Assembly: GCF_002796985.1 (NCBI RefSeq)
Contig: NZ_PEKX01000020.1
Coordinates: forward strand, 37,195-101,194
Direction of reading: 5' to 3'
Source: Pseudomonas sp.
Lineage (GTDB): Bacteria; Pseudomonadota; Gammaproteobacteria; Pseudomonadales; Pseudomonadaceae
Length of the DNA: 64,000 bases
Under the pieces are notes generated by a model, which saw nothing but the letters and a program-made list of their open reading frames with translations, was not told the origin of the DNA and searched no databases. The position numbers and the translations under genes are program-made. Shown here in pieces: positions 1 to 8,296 of the stretch (the stretch's first letter is position 1; the number at the start of each line of letters is the position of its first letter).

Positions 1-1136
1 AGAACGAATACGACGACGCCTACAACTTCGAGCCGGGTACGCCCCAGGACGAATTCCGCGTCAGCAGCTACAGCGCCTTCCTCGACGGCCAGCTCACCCA
101 GATGTGGAACAGCCGCCTGGAGCTGGGCCGCAGCTTCGACCGCAACAAGGCCGTGGGCGCTGCCGACAGCTGGAACAACGGCACGCTGGAAACCACCCGC
201 CACTCGGCGAGCTGGATCAACCGCCTGCAACTGGACGACGCCAACCAGTTGGCCCTGGGCGCCGACTGGTACGAAGACAAGGTCGACGGCAGCACCGCCT
301 TCGCCGAAGACCAGCGCAGCAACCGCGCCTTCTTCGCCCAGCACAGCTTCAAGGGCGACAACTTCGGCACCGAGCTGGGCATCCGCCACGACAACAACCA
401 GGCGTACGGCAGCCAGAACAGCTGGAACGCCGCCTTCAGCCTGCCGGTGGGCGACAGCCAGACCTGGATCGCCAGCTACGGCGAAGGCTTCCGCGCGCCG
501 ACCTTCAGCGACCTCTACTACCCCGGCGCAAGCAACCCGGACCTCAAGGCCGAGACCTCGAAGACCTACGAGCTGCAATGGCGCGGGGACATCGAAGGCA
601 CGCACCTGGAAGCCTCGCTGTACCGCACCGAGATCGACGACATGATTGCCTGGGACAGCAACAGCAATCAGCCGGAGAACATCAACAAGGCGCGCATCAA
701 TGGCTTCGAGGCCAGCGTCGCCCGCGACGTGCTGGGCTGGCAGGCCGCGCTCGGCCTGAGCCTGATCGACCCGCGCGACCGCGACACCGGCCACACCCTG
801 CCGTACCGCGCACGCCGCACCCTGAGCCTGGACCTCGACCGCCAGTTCGGCGCCATCGGCGTCGGCGGCACCTGGCGTGCAGTCAGCCAGCGCTACGACG
901 ACGCCGCCAACACGCGCGAGCTGTCCGGCTACGGCGTACTCGACCTGCGCACCAGCTGGCTGGCCAGCGATGAGATTCGCTTCGACCTGAAGCTCGATAA
1001 CGCCCTGGACCGCGACTACACCCTGGGCGACTACCTGCGCCCGACCAGCCCGATGGACTTCATGGGCGAAGCCCGCCCCTACCAGGAACCTGGCCGCACC
1101 GCGCTGCTGGCGGTGACCTGGACGCCGGAGCTGTAA
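1..1136 (+). CDS. btuB: TonB-dependent cobalamin receptor BtuB-like, 3' part
   Basis: The gene is cut by the window edge; about 377 codons of the C-terminal beta-barrel remain (reading frame begins at base 3). The protein is rich in alternating polar/aromatic strands and contains the barrel signature GEGFRAPTFSDLYYPGASNP followed by LKAETSKTYE, as in BtuB-type outer-membrane receptors for vitamin B12, which work with TonB-ExbBD. The end (TALLAVTWTPEL) is a barrel-closing strand, although the last residue is Leu rather than the usual aromatic. The plug domain, signal peptide and any upstream cobalamin riboswitch lie outside the window. A related TonB receptor for another ligand cannot be excluded. 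Confidence 0.8.
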   Translation, partial: NEYDDAYNFEPGTPQDEFRVSSYSAFLDGQLTQMWNSRLELGRSFDRNKAVGAADSWNNGTLETTRHSASWINRLQLDDANQLALGADWYEDKVDGSTAFAEDQRSNRAFFAQHSFKGDNFGTELGIRHDNNQAYGSQNSWNAAFSLPVGDSQTWIASYGEGFRAPTFSDLYYPGASNPDLKAETSKTYELQWRGDIEGTHLEASLYRTEIDDMIAWDSNSNQPENINKARINGFEASVARDVLGWQAALGLSLIDPRDRDTGHTLPYRARRTLSLDLDRQFGAIGVGGTWRAVSQRYDDAANTRELSGYGVLDLRTSWLASDEIRFDLKLDNALDRDYTLGDYLRPTSPMDFMGEARPYQEPGRTALLAVTWTPEL

Positions 1137-1162
1137 GTCAGGCCCGAGCCGAATGGCTCTTC

Positions 1163-1244
1163 GTAGGATGGCGTGGAGCGAAGCGATACCCATCGATCCC
1201 TGCACCGACAGCATGGGTATCGCCTAGGCTCCACGCCATCCTAC
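1163..1244. repeat. Inverted repeat, family C copy 1
   Basis: The ends GTAGGATGGCGTGGAGC and GCTCCACGCCATCCTAC face each other around a core with GAAGCGATACCCAT and ATGGGTATCGC. The copy at 51613-51694 is nearly identical. It lies just after btuB and may form a large hairpin that limits read-through. Confidence 0.8.
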
Positions 1245-1330
1245 GGTCGAGGCTCCCGGAGGCGGTAGTGGGCCATGCCCTCGATCGCACCCATGGGGCG
1301 CTCCTGCAGGGAACATCGGTGTCAGGACCT

Positions 1331-1401
1331 GTTCGCGAGCAAGCTCGCCTCCTACGAAGAGCGCACTGGCCCAGCCTGTAGGAGCGAGCTTGCTCGCGAA
1401 C
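1331..1401. repeat. REP pair, family A copy 1
   Basis: Two inverted copies of the Pseudomonas REP-like unit GTAGGAGCGAGCTTGCTCGC (with adjoining GAAC) in head-to-head arrangement, filling the space between btuB and the convergent HAD gene. Confidence 0.85.
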
Positions 1402-1417
1402 CCGCTCAACGGCGGGC

Positions 1418-2017
1418 TCAGCCCAGAACACCCGCCATCCGCCCCAACTCCGCGCAGTCCCGCGCGTGCCAGTCGGTCAGCTCCGGCCATGGATTCTCCG
1501 GCAGATTGACCAGAGCACTGTGCGCCCCGGCGGCGCGGGCGCAGTCGAGGTCGAAGCGGTAGTCACCGACCATCAGCATCCGCTGCGGCGCCACGTCCCA
1601 GCGCGCGGCCAGGCGTAGCAGGCCGTCCGGGCTGGGCTTGGGCTCGGCCTCGCCACGGCCGAGAACATCCTCGGTCAGGAAGCAATCACCGATGCCAATC
1701 GCGGCCAGCGTGATCAGCGCCAGCTCATGGGCATTGCGGGTGAGGATGCCGAGGCGGTAGCCGGCGCCGTGCAGCGCACGCACCAGTTCGACTGCGCCGG
1801 GAGCAGCAGTGGAGGCCACCGCCAGCTCGCGCTCGTGCTCCAGCAGCCAGGCATGCTTGGCCGCCGCCTCGGCTTCCGGCAGCGCCGCCAGGTGGCTGAG
1901 GATGTCGTGCTCCTGGGGAATCCCCAGGGCGCGCTTGATCGCCGGGAAGTCATGCACCGCCAGGGTCAGGGTGCCGTCCATGTCGAACACCCAGTGGCGG
2001 ATGCCTTCCAGCGTCAT
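1418..2017 (-). CDS. HAD-family phosphatase
   Basis: 199 residues, haloacid dehalogenase superfamily with a small helical cap (phosphoglycolate phosphatase/GPH-like). Motif I is FDMDGT, with nucleophile Asp12 and general acid Asp14; motif II is the Thr of ILTRN near 93; the motif III Lys is near 127 (EPKPSP); motif IV is MVGDYRFDLD at 149-158. It would hydrolyse a small phosphorylated metabolite in the cytoplasm; the substrate is not evident. The ATG at 2017 overlaps the tesB stop (ATGA), so translation is probably coupled. It is the last gene of the four-gene leftward operon starting at 5061. A longer upstream reading frame exists but only overlaps tesB. Confidence 0.85.
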   Translation of the reverse strand: MTLEGIRHWVFDMDGTLTLAVHDFPAIKRALGIPQEHDILSHLAALPEAEAAAKHAWLLEHERELAVASTAAPGAVELVRALHGAGYRLGILTRNAHELALITLAAIGIGDCFLTEDVLGRGEAEPKPSPDGLLRLAARWDVAPQRMLMVGDYRFDLDCARAAGAHSALVNLPENPWPELTDWHARDCAELGRMAGVLG

Positions 2018-2883
2018 GCCCAGTCCTCGCGGCGGCGGATCAGGCCTTCCTGGGTCGAGGAGGCGACCAGCTGGCCGTCCCGGTTGAAGATGCTGCCACG
2101 CACGAAGCCACGGCCATTGCCGGCCCAGGGGCTGTCGATGGCGTAGAGCAGCCACTCGTCCGCGCGCAGGTCGCGGTGGAACCACACGGAATGGTCGATG
2201 GTGGCGACCTGCATGTCCTTCTGCCACACCGAGCGCCCGTGGGGCAGCAGCGAGGTGGTGAGGAAGCCGAAGTCCGAGGCGTAGGCGAGGATGTATTTGT
2301 GCAGCGCCGGGATGTCCGGCAGCTTGCCGTCGGCGCGCAGCCAGAGGTACTTGATCGGCTCGCCGACCTCGGGGTCGTACGGGTCGTTCTCGGTCACCGG
2401 GCGGATTTCGATGGGCTTGGGATACAGCAGCTTGTCGCGGATGCGCTCGGGGAACTGCGCAGCACTGCGCTTCTTCAGGTCCTGATCGGTCGGCAGGTTC
2501 TCCGGGCCGACCACGTCGGGCATGGCGATCTGGTGCTCGAAACCGCCCTCGTCGGTCTGGAACGAGGTGCTCAGGGCGAAGATCGGCTGGCCCTTCTGGA
2601 TCGCGGTGACGCGGCGGGTGCTGAAGGTGCCGCCGTCGCGCACGCGATCGACCTGATAGACGACCGGCTTGCTGGCGTCGCCCGGGCGCAGGAAGTAGCC
2701 GTGCATGGAGTGCACATGGCGCTCCGGCTCCACGGTCTGGCTGGCCGCCGACAGCGCCTGGCCGAGCACTTGCCCGCCGTAGAGCTGGCGGAACCCGAGG
2801 TCCTGGCTCGAGCCACGGAACAGGTTCTCTTCGATCTGTTCCAGGCTCAGCAGAGCCACCAGGTTGTCCAGGATCTGGGTCAT
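2014..2883 (-). CDS. tesB: Acyl-CoA thioesterase II
   Basis: 289 residues, the usual length of TesB. It is a double hot-dog protein that hydrolyses medium and long acyl-CoA to free fatty acid and CoA. The catalytic residues known from E. coli TesB fall at the same numbers here: Asp204 (YASDFGFL), Thr228 (VATIDHS) and Gln278 (STQEGLIRRR). The N-terminal domain has the conserved LYGGQVLGQAL and HSMHGYFLRPGD. The start MTQILDN follows the stop of the upstream oxidoreductase gene by 13 bases. The 3' end overlaps the HAD gene by four bases. Confidence 0.95.
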   Translation of the reverse strand: MTQILDNLVALLSLEQIEENLFRGSSQDLGFRQLYGGQVLGQALSAASQTVEPERHVHSMHGYFLRPGDASKPVVYQVDRVRDGGTFSTRRVTAIQKGQPIFALSTSFQTDEGGFEHQIAMPDVVGPENLPTDQDLKKRSAAQFPERIRDKLLYPKPIEIRPVTENDPYDPEVGEPIKYLWLRADGKLPDIPALHKYILAYASDFGFLTTSLLPHGRSVWQKDMQVATIDHSVWFHRDLRADEWLLYAIDSPWAGNGRGFVRGSIFNRDGQLVASSTQEGLIRRREDWA

Positions 2884-2896
2884 GCGCTTTGTTTCC

Positions 2897-4513
2897 TCAA
2901 TTGCGGTCTTGCTGAAGTGGGAGTCGGCGCGGCGCGCTGTAGGCGGGAAGGCTGCTGAGGCGTTCGTCCCAGACTGCGCGGCCGATGGTGAAATGATAGA
3001 GGCTGACCGGGCAGTCCGAACCACCGCCGAGCAATTCGTCCAGCGCCGGATCGAAATAGCAGCCGATGCCGGTGCCCGAGAGGCCGGCCGCCTCGGCTTC
3101 CAGGTAAAGCAACTGGCCGACCTGCCCAGCCTCCCAGTACAGGCGCGGGTAGGTCCAGGCACCCTCGGCAAGCGCAGCGTCGAGATCGGCCAGCATGGCG
3201 AAAGCGACGCAACCGTCGCTGGCGATGTCCTGCCCGCAGGAGAGGAACGCCGACAGCCCGCGCGCATCACCGGACAACAGGCGGTACAGCGGCACGCCGC
3301 TCTCCTCTACCGGTTGCCACAGGTAATCCTCGCGCAGCCCGCCCGCCTCGCGACCACTGCGGCCCAGCCAGTACAAGCCCGGCTCCAGGCCCTGGACGCG
3401 ATGGACGAACAGTAGCAGGTCGATGCGCGACAGCTCGCCGGTGCAGGCGAAGGGCACGGGCGAACGCTCAGGCATCAGGCGGCGCAGCCAGGCATACAGC
3501 AACTCGGCGTGAATGCCGCTGCGGCCGTCCATGGACTGCGCGCTACGCCGGCGATGCAGGATCGGGCGCAACGGCAGGCCGGGGTTATCCACAGCGGGCT
3601 CGGCTCTCGACGCGGACCAGTCGCGAGCCGGCAGTGCGGGCGCGCGGCATAACGGGTGCACACGCTCCAGCTCCGGCCAGTGGCGGGAGTCCCGCGACAG
3701 GCGATTGGGCGTGCCGATCAGCGGCAACTCGGCGAGGCTCTTGAGCAGCGCGCCGGGCAACGGGAACTCGTCGGGCTGTGCCGGGCCGATCCACAGCAGC
3801 GCGTCGGCGAACTCGTGCTCGCTGAAGCCGTCGCGGTCGAGGCCGATCAGGCTATCCAATTGCGCCTCGGCCACACCGCGCAGCAGGCGCATCTCCCAAC
3901 CCTGGATCGCCGCGGCAATGCTCAGGCAGGCCAGCGCATGGCCGAGGTCGTGATTGCAGTAGCGATAGGCGCGCTCGCCGTACTTCCAGGCCTCGCGCCA
4001 GGGAATGCTCGCCAGCGTCAGCAGGAAACCGCCGGCGGGCAAGGCGTCGTTCAGTTGTTCGGCCAGCGGCGCGGGCAGCTCGGCACGCACCTCCAGCACA
4101 TGTTCGTCGGCGCTGTAGTGCGCCAGCAGCGCGGCGTTATCCACAGCCCCGGAGGGCAGCAGCAGGTAGGCCTCGGTCGGGTGCAGGTTGCCGCTGGAAG
4201 GATTGACCCGCAGCGCCCAGCGGCTGCCGCCGGCATCCTTCCAGGCCGACAGCGCCAGGCTGTCGTAGAGCAGTTGCGAGACGCTGGCGAGGTTCAGCGG
4301 AGCGGGCGCACCGAGGGGGCCGGCGAACACCTCGTCATAACCCGGCGACTCTTCCTGCGATCGGTGCAGCAGCTCGATGCAGCGCGCCCCGGCATAGCGG
4401 CGGAAGGCGGCCGGCTGGGTCGCCCAGTCGAGCTGGCCGGGGCCGGGGGCGAAGCGCTCCGGGCGATGGCTGCTCAGGTCGTGATAGGCGCGGACGCCTT
4501 CGATCGGCTTCAT
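2897..4513 (-). CDS. SagB/ThcOx-type nitroreductase-family oxidoreductase (two modules)
   Basis: 538 residues, roughly twice a single nitroreductase domain. The first half holds the SagB/ThcOx signature NPSSGNLHPTEAYLL at 104-118, which in this family contributes to the FMN site. The second half repeats the fold (LPLRPILHRRRSAQSM onward, and later YWEAGQVGQLLYLEAEAAG). SagB-type enzymes are FMN-dependent dehydrogenases, best known for oxidising azolines in ribosomal peptides, but many orphan members exist. No precursor peptide, cyclodehydratase or YcaO gene is visible nearby. The gene overlaps the upstream acetyltransferase by ATGA (4510-4513) and leads into tesB, so it belongs to that operon. 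The substrate is unknown. Confidence 0.8.
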   Translation of the reverse strand: MKPIEGVRAYHDLSSHRPERFAPGPGQLDWATQPAAFRRYAGARCIELLHRSQEESPGYDEVFAGPLGAPAPLNLASVSQLLYDSLALSAWKDAGGSRWALRVNPSSGNLHPTEAYLLLPSGAVDNAALLAHYSADEHVLEVRAELPAPLAEQLNDALPAGGFLLTLASIPWREAWKYGERAYRYCNHDLGHALACLSIAAAIQGWEMRLLRGVAEAQLDSLIGLDRDGFSEHEFADALLWIGPAQPDEFPLPGALLKSLAELPLIGTPNRLSRDSRHWPELERVHPLCRAPALPARDWSASRAEPAVDNPGLPLRPILHRRRSAQSMDGRSGIHAELLYAWLRRLMPERSPVPFACTGELSRIDLLLFVHRVQGLEPGLYWLGRSGREAGGLREDYLWQPVEESGVPLYRLLSGDARGLSAFLSCGQDIASDGCVAFAMLADLDAALAEGAWTYPRLYWEAGQVGQLLYLEAEAAGLSGTGIGCYFDPALDELLGGGSDCPVSLYHFTIGRAVWDERLSSLPAYSAPRRLPLQQDRN

Positions 4514-5061
4514 GGGCGACGAATCCGGTAGAGCACATGCTGGCGCAGCGGATGGCCTTGCGGCAGGCGTGGATGTTCGAAGTCGCCGGCCTCGTCACGT
4601 TGCATGCCCAGGCGCTGCATCAACCCCTGCGACGGCAGGTTGGCCGGCACGGTGAAGGCGACCACTTCTTCCAGCTGCAACTGCTCGAAGGCGAATGCCA
4701 GTGCTGCGCGAGCCGCCTCCAGCGCATAGCCCTGCCGCCAGTAGGCCGTATTGAAGCGCCAGCCGATTTCCACCGCCGGGGTGAACGGCGCGTCGAAGGA
4801 GACGTGCTGCAAGCCGAGCACGCCAATGCAGGCGCCATCCTCGCGACGCTCGACTATCCACTGGCCGAAGCCGTGCTCATCGAAGTGCCCGAGAATGCGC
4901 GCGGCCAGCAGGTCGCTGTCCTCACGGCTCATGCAGGCGGGGAAATGGCGCATCACCTGGGCGTCGGCATTCAGCGCGGCGAAGGGCGCCAGGTCGTCGT
5001 GGCGCCACGGTCGCAGGAGCAGGCGCTCGGTGGTCAGGCTGGGAAAATCCATGGGCGTCAT
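4510..5061 (-). CDS. RimJ/RimL-type GNAT N-acetyltransferase
   Basis: 183 residues from the chosen ATG (MTPMDFPSL); an ATG three codons in (5052) is equally possible. The sequence LTTERLLLRPWRHDDLAPFA is the standard opening of RimJ/RimL-like acetyltransferases; the acetyl-CoA loop region is EIGWRFNTAYWRQGYALEAA, and LMQRLGMQRD is the conserved beta6 region. Such enzymes acetylate an amino group of a protein or small molecule. It is the first gene of the leftward operon with the SagB-type enzyme, tesB and HAD gene, to which it is joined by a four-base overlap. The target is not predictable. Confidence 0.85.
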   Translation of the reverse strand: MTPMDFPSLTTERLLLRPWRHDDLAPFAALNADAQVMRHFPACMSREDSDLLAARILGHFDEHGFGQWIVERREDGACIGVLGLQHVSFDAPFTPAVEIGWRFNTAYWRQGYALEAARAALAFAFEQLQLEEVVAFTVPANLPSQGLMQRLGMQRDEAGDFEHPRLPQGHPLRQHVLYRIRRP

Positions 5062-5262
5062 CGCGGCTGAGCATAAGGTCACCATGATACCCGGCGACGG
5101 GCCTGTAGGACGCAATCCGTCAGACGAGGCGCAATCGATTCAGCAGGGAAGGCCTTCATCTGGTATTTTTCTCCTACCTTCGCTGTCGGTCACTGCCTTG
5201 ACCGTGCTCACGCAGACAGCCGCGCCGCCCTGGCGCACCTCGAAAAAGACCAAGGAACCCCC

Positions 5263-6468
5263 ATGACGACCTCCACCACCGGACTGCATCGCAGTACGGC
5301 CCTGGTGCTTTTCGCATTGGCTGTCGGCGGCTTCGCCATCGGCACCACCGAATTCGCCACCATGAGCCTGCTGCCCTATTTCGCCCCGGCGCTGGGCATC
5401 GATGCGCCCACCGCCGGCCACGTGATCAGCGCCTACGCCCTCGGCGTGGTCGTCGGCGCGCCGCTGCTGGCGGTGCTCGGCGCGCGCCTGCCACGGCGCA
5501 CCCTGCTGGTGCTGCTGATGGCACTGTTCGCCGTCGGCAACGGCCTCAGCGCCCTGGCGCCGACCTACCACTGGATGCTGCTGTTCCGCTTCATCAGCGG
5601 CCTGCCCCACGGCGCCTACTTCGGCATCGCCGCACTGGTCGCCGCCTCCATCGTGCCGCCGCACCGGCGCACCGTGGCGGTCGGGCGGATGTTCCTCGGC
5701 CTCACCGTCGCCACCATCATCGGCGTGCCGGCGGCCAACTGGCTCAGCCAGGCCGTGGGCTGGCGCTGGAGCTTCGCGCTGGTGGCCGCACTGGGCGTGC
5801 TGACCATGCTCTGCGTGCGTCTGCTGGCGCCTTACTCGCCCGCCGAGCCGGACTCCAGCCCATTGCGCGAGCTGGGTGCGCTCAAACGCGGACAGGTCTG
5901 GCTGACCCTGGGCATCGGCGCCATCGGCTTTGGCGGGCTGTTCGCGGTGTACACCTACCTGGCCGACATACTCGGCGCGGTCACCCACGTCTCGCCGAGC
6001 GTCGTGCCGCTGATCCTGGCGGTATTCGGCATCGGCATGACCCTGGGCAACCTGTTCATCCCGGTACTCGCCGACCGCGCCGTGATGCCCACCGCCGGCG
6101 GCCTGCTGGTGTGGAGCGCGGTGGTGCTGGCGATCTTCCCGTTCACCGCGGGGAATATCTGGGCCATTTCGATCTGCGTGTTCTTCGTCGGCTTCGGCGG
6201 CGCGCTGGGCACCGTGCTGCAAACCCGCCTGATGGACGTCGCCGAAGACGCCCAGGGCCTCGCCGCAGCGCTGAACCACTCGGCGTTCAACTTCGCCAAC
6301 GCGCTGGGCCCGTATCTCGGCGGCCTGGCCCTGGCGGCCGGCTATGGCTGGACCTCGCCGGGCTGGGTCGGCAGCCTGCTGGCCGTCGGCGGCTTCGTGC
6401 TGTGGTCGGTGTCGATGCTCACCAGTCGCAGCGCGCGAAACGACGCAGCCCTCTCCAACCAAGGCTGA
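5263..6468 (+). CDS. MFS transporter, DHA1 family exporter
   Basis: 401 residues with twelve predicted hydrophobic segments, the normal size for the DHA1 drug:H+ antiporter group. The opening ALAVGGFAIGTTEFATMSLLP resembles YdhP/AraJ-type exporters, and the loop 2-3 motif appears as GARLPRRTLLVLLM. It sits in the inner membrane and probably exports small toxic or metabolic compounds using the proton gradient. A ribosome site AAGGAACC precedes the ATG. A strong hairpin terminator follows immediately. The substrate is unknown. Confidence 0.88.
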   Translation: MTTSTTGLHRSTALVLFALAVGGFAIGTTEFATMSLLPYFAPALGIDAPTAGHVISAYALGVVVGAPLLAVLGARLPRRTLLVLLMALFAVGNGLSALAPTYHWMLLFRFISGLPHGAYFGIAALVAASIVPPHRRTVAVGRMFLGLTVATIIGVPAANWLSQAVGWRWSFALVAALGVLTMLCVRLLAPYSPAEPDSSPLRELGALKRGQVWLTLGIGAIGFGGLFAVYTYLADILGAVTHVSPSVVPLILAVFGIGMTLGNLFIPVLADRAVMPTAGGLLVWSAVVLAIFPFTAGNIWAISICVFFVGFGGALGTVLQTRLMDVAEDAQGLAAALNHSAFNFANALGPYLGGLALAAGYGWTSPGWVGSLLAVGGFVLWSVSMLTSRSARNDAALSNQG

Positions 6469-6474
6469 TACGTA

Positions 6475-6501
6475 AAAGGGCCGGCGCGATGCCGGCCCTT
6501 T
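6475..6501 (+). terminator. Rho-independent terminator after MFS gene
   Basis: An 11-bp perfect stem, AAAGGGCCGGC and GCCGGCCCTTT, with a 5-base loop GCGAT, starts six bases after the MFS stop codon. Confidence 0.85.
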
Positions 6502-6556
6502 CGTCTGCGCGCTGCGCCGACGTACCCTGTGAGCACATTCCCGACCCGCCGACGCC

Positions 6557-7480
6557 ATGCCGCTGCCCCTGGTCTACCACGACGACTACAGTCCGCCCTT
6601 TCCGGACAACCACCGCTTCCCCATGGAAAAGTTCCGCCTGCTGCGCGACCACCTGGTGGACAGCGCCCTGGTGGAAGACGCGCAATTGCTGCGCCCGGAA
6701 CTCTGCCCGCAGGACGTCCTCGCCCTGGCCCACGACCGGGACTACATCGAACGCTACTGCAGCGGCGAGATGAGCCGCGAGGAGCTGCGCCGCCTCGGCC
6801 TGCCCTGGAGCGAAGCGCTGGCGCGGCGCACGGTACGTGCGGTGGGCGGATCGGTACTGAGTGCTGAGCTTGCGTTACAGCATGGATTGGCCTGCCATCT
6901 GGCGGGCGGTACGCACCACGCACACCACGACCATGCCTCGGGCTTCTGCATCTTCAACGACCTGGCGGTGATCAGCCTCTACCTGCTGGAAAGCGGCAAG
7001 GCCAACCGCGTGCTGATCTTCGACTGCGACGTGCACCAGGGCGACGGCACCGCGCGCATCCTGGAGAACGTGCCGGACGCGGTGACGGTGTCACTGCATT
7101 GCGAGAAGAACTTCCCCGCGCGCAAGGCGCAGAGCGACTGGGATATTCCCCTGCCGCTGCACCTGAGCGACGCGGAGTACCTGAAGGTGGTGCGGGAAGC
7201 GCTGGACTACCTGCTGCCGCTGTACCAGCCGGACATCGTGCTCTACGACGCCGGCGTGGACGTGCACCAGGACGATGCCCTGGGCTATCTGCAACTCACC
7301 GATGCGGGACTGGCGGCGCGCGACGAACACGTCATCCGCCGCTGCCTGTCCAGTGATATTCCGGTGGTCGGTGTGATCGGCGGCGGCTACGACAAGGATC
7401 GCCACGCGCTGGCCCGGCGCCACGGCATCCTGCACCACAGCGCGGCGCGGGTGGCGACGGAGCTTCAGTTGGTGCGGTAG
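6557..7480 (+). CDS. Histone-deacetylase-family zinc hydrolase
   Basis: 307 residues, class of bacterial HDAC-like amidohydrolases. Recognisable residues: His120-His121 of GGTHHAHHDHASG (the catalytic His pair), Zn ligands Asp158 and His160 in IFDCDVHQGDG, and Asp235 in YDAGVDVHQDD as the third ligand. The FCIFNDLAV segment is also typical. Relatives deacetylate acetyl-lysine, acetylpolyamines or other N-acetyl compounds; the size and the single-domain layout fit a small-molecule deacetylase but do not decide it. The 3' end overlaps the convergent gene at 7465 by 16 bases. Confidence 0.9.
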   Translation: MPLPLVYHDDYSPPFPDNHRFPMEKFRLLRDHLVDSALVEDAQLLRPELCPQDVLALAHDRDYIERYCSGEMSREELRRLGLPWSEALARRTVRAVGGSVLSAELALQHGLACHLAGGTHHAHHDHASGFCIFNDLAVISLYLLESGKANRVLIFDCDVHQGDGTARILENVPDAVTVSLHCEKNFPARKAQSDWDIPLPLHLSDAEYLKVVREALDYLLPLYQPDIVLYDAGVDVHQDDALGYLQLTDAGLAARDEHVIRRCLSSDIPVVGVIGGGYDKDRHALARRHGILHHSAARVATELQLVR

Positions 7481-7965
7481 CGCGAATTGTTGGTGTCCAT
7501 CCGCGAGACCAGTCGCTGTTGTTCCCAGCGCGTCAATTCGTGGTCGGAGAACCCGAGCAGCGCGGCGGCGCGGGGCCGGCACTCCGCCGCATAGTGCTTC
7601 TCGCAGAAACGCATCACCTGCTCCGGCACATGGTGCTGCAACAACTCCTGAGCGCGCAGCGGCCCTGCGTACTTCAGGTAGCGCGGCAGCAGGCGGCTCC
7701 AGTTGGTGAACACGTACAGGTTGTGCAACGCGATCTGTATCGACAGCAGCTCCAGTACGCGCTGTTCGAACTTCTGCTTGGAGCCCTGCAGGTTCTTGTT
7801 CAGGCGCACCACCATGTGAGCCACCGCCTCGTTGAGCAAGGCGCGGATCTCCTCGTTGGGGAGACTCCTGATGACAATGTCGAGGCCATTCACCCGCACG
7901 CGGGTGTCGCTGCCCTCCACCCACAGGTGGGCCTCATGAGAGCGAAGGTAATCACGAACTTTCAT
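7465..7965 (-). CDS. Hypothetical protein, 166 residues
   Basis: I do not recognise the family. From the chosen ATG (MKVRDYLRSHEAHLWVEG) the protein is mostly helical, charged and has no signal peptide or membrane segment. The middle (KNLQGSKQKFEQRVLELLSIQIALHNLYVFTNWSRLLP) looks like a long helical pair, and a Cys/His pair occurs in FCEKHYAAECRPRAAALLG. The reading frame continues upstream to 8181 without a convincing ribosome site, so the start is uncertain. Its last 16 bases overlap the HDAC-like gene, head to head. Confidence 0.6.
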   Translation of the reverse strand: MKVRDYLRSHEAHLWVEGSDTRVRVNGLDIVIRSLPNEEIRALLNEAVAHMVVRLNKNLQGSKQKFEQRVLELLSIQIALHNLYVFTNWSRLLPRYLKYAGPLRAQELLQHHVPEQVMRFCEKHYAAECRPRAAALLGFSDHELTRWEQQRLVSRMDTNNSRYRTN

Positions 7966-8296
7966 TGACAGTCGGACCAAGGTTGCAAGAGGCCCGCATG
8001 CTGATGGATTCACAAAAGCGCCAACATCGGCGCAATCTCGATCCCCTGTAGGAATTCTCGTAACCCCCTCTTTTTCAGACATCACTCGCGAGCCTCGGCG
8101 TTGCCGGACGCCCCAAGGACAGCACCGCGTCTTTTCCCCGACAACGGTGGAGCCGCCTGTGGATAAGCTGCGGAAAAGCACTCGTCACGCCCGCCCCCGC
8201 AGGCCCCGCGAGAGCTGGGCAAAAAATGAACAACCGGCGCAAAGCATCGCTGCGCTAGAATTGCGCCCTCCCCGCTTATCCTCGTCTGGCCTTCGC
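7966..8296. other. Intergenic region between divergent genes
   Basis: About 330 bases between the unknown leftward gene and the rightward flavoprotein gene. It is less GC-rich around 8040-8100 and should hold both promoters, but I see no strong hexamer pair. One DnaA-box-like TGTGGATAA lies at 8158-8166, probably by chance. No RNA gene or repeat was recognised. Confidence 0.4.

Noticed and set aside
3585..8166. Three DnaA-box-like TTATCCACA sites (3585-3593, 4137-4145, 8158-8166)
   Set aside because: About one 9-mer match is expected per 130 kb per strand pair; three dispersed sites without an AT-rich unwinding region or dnaA/dnaN neighbours do not make an origin.
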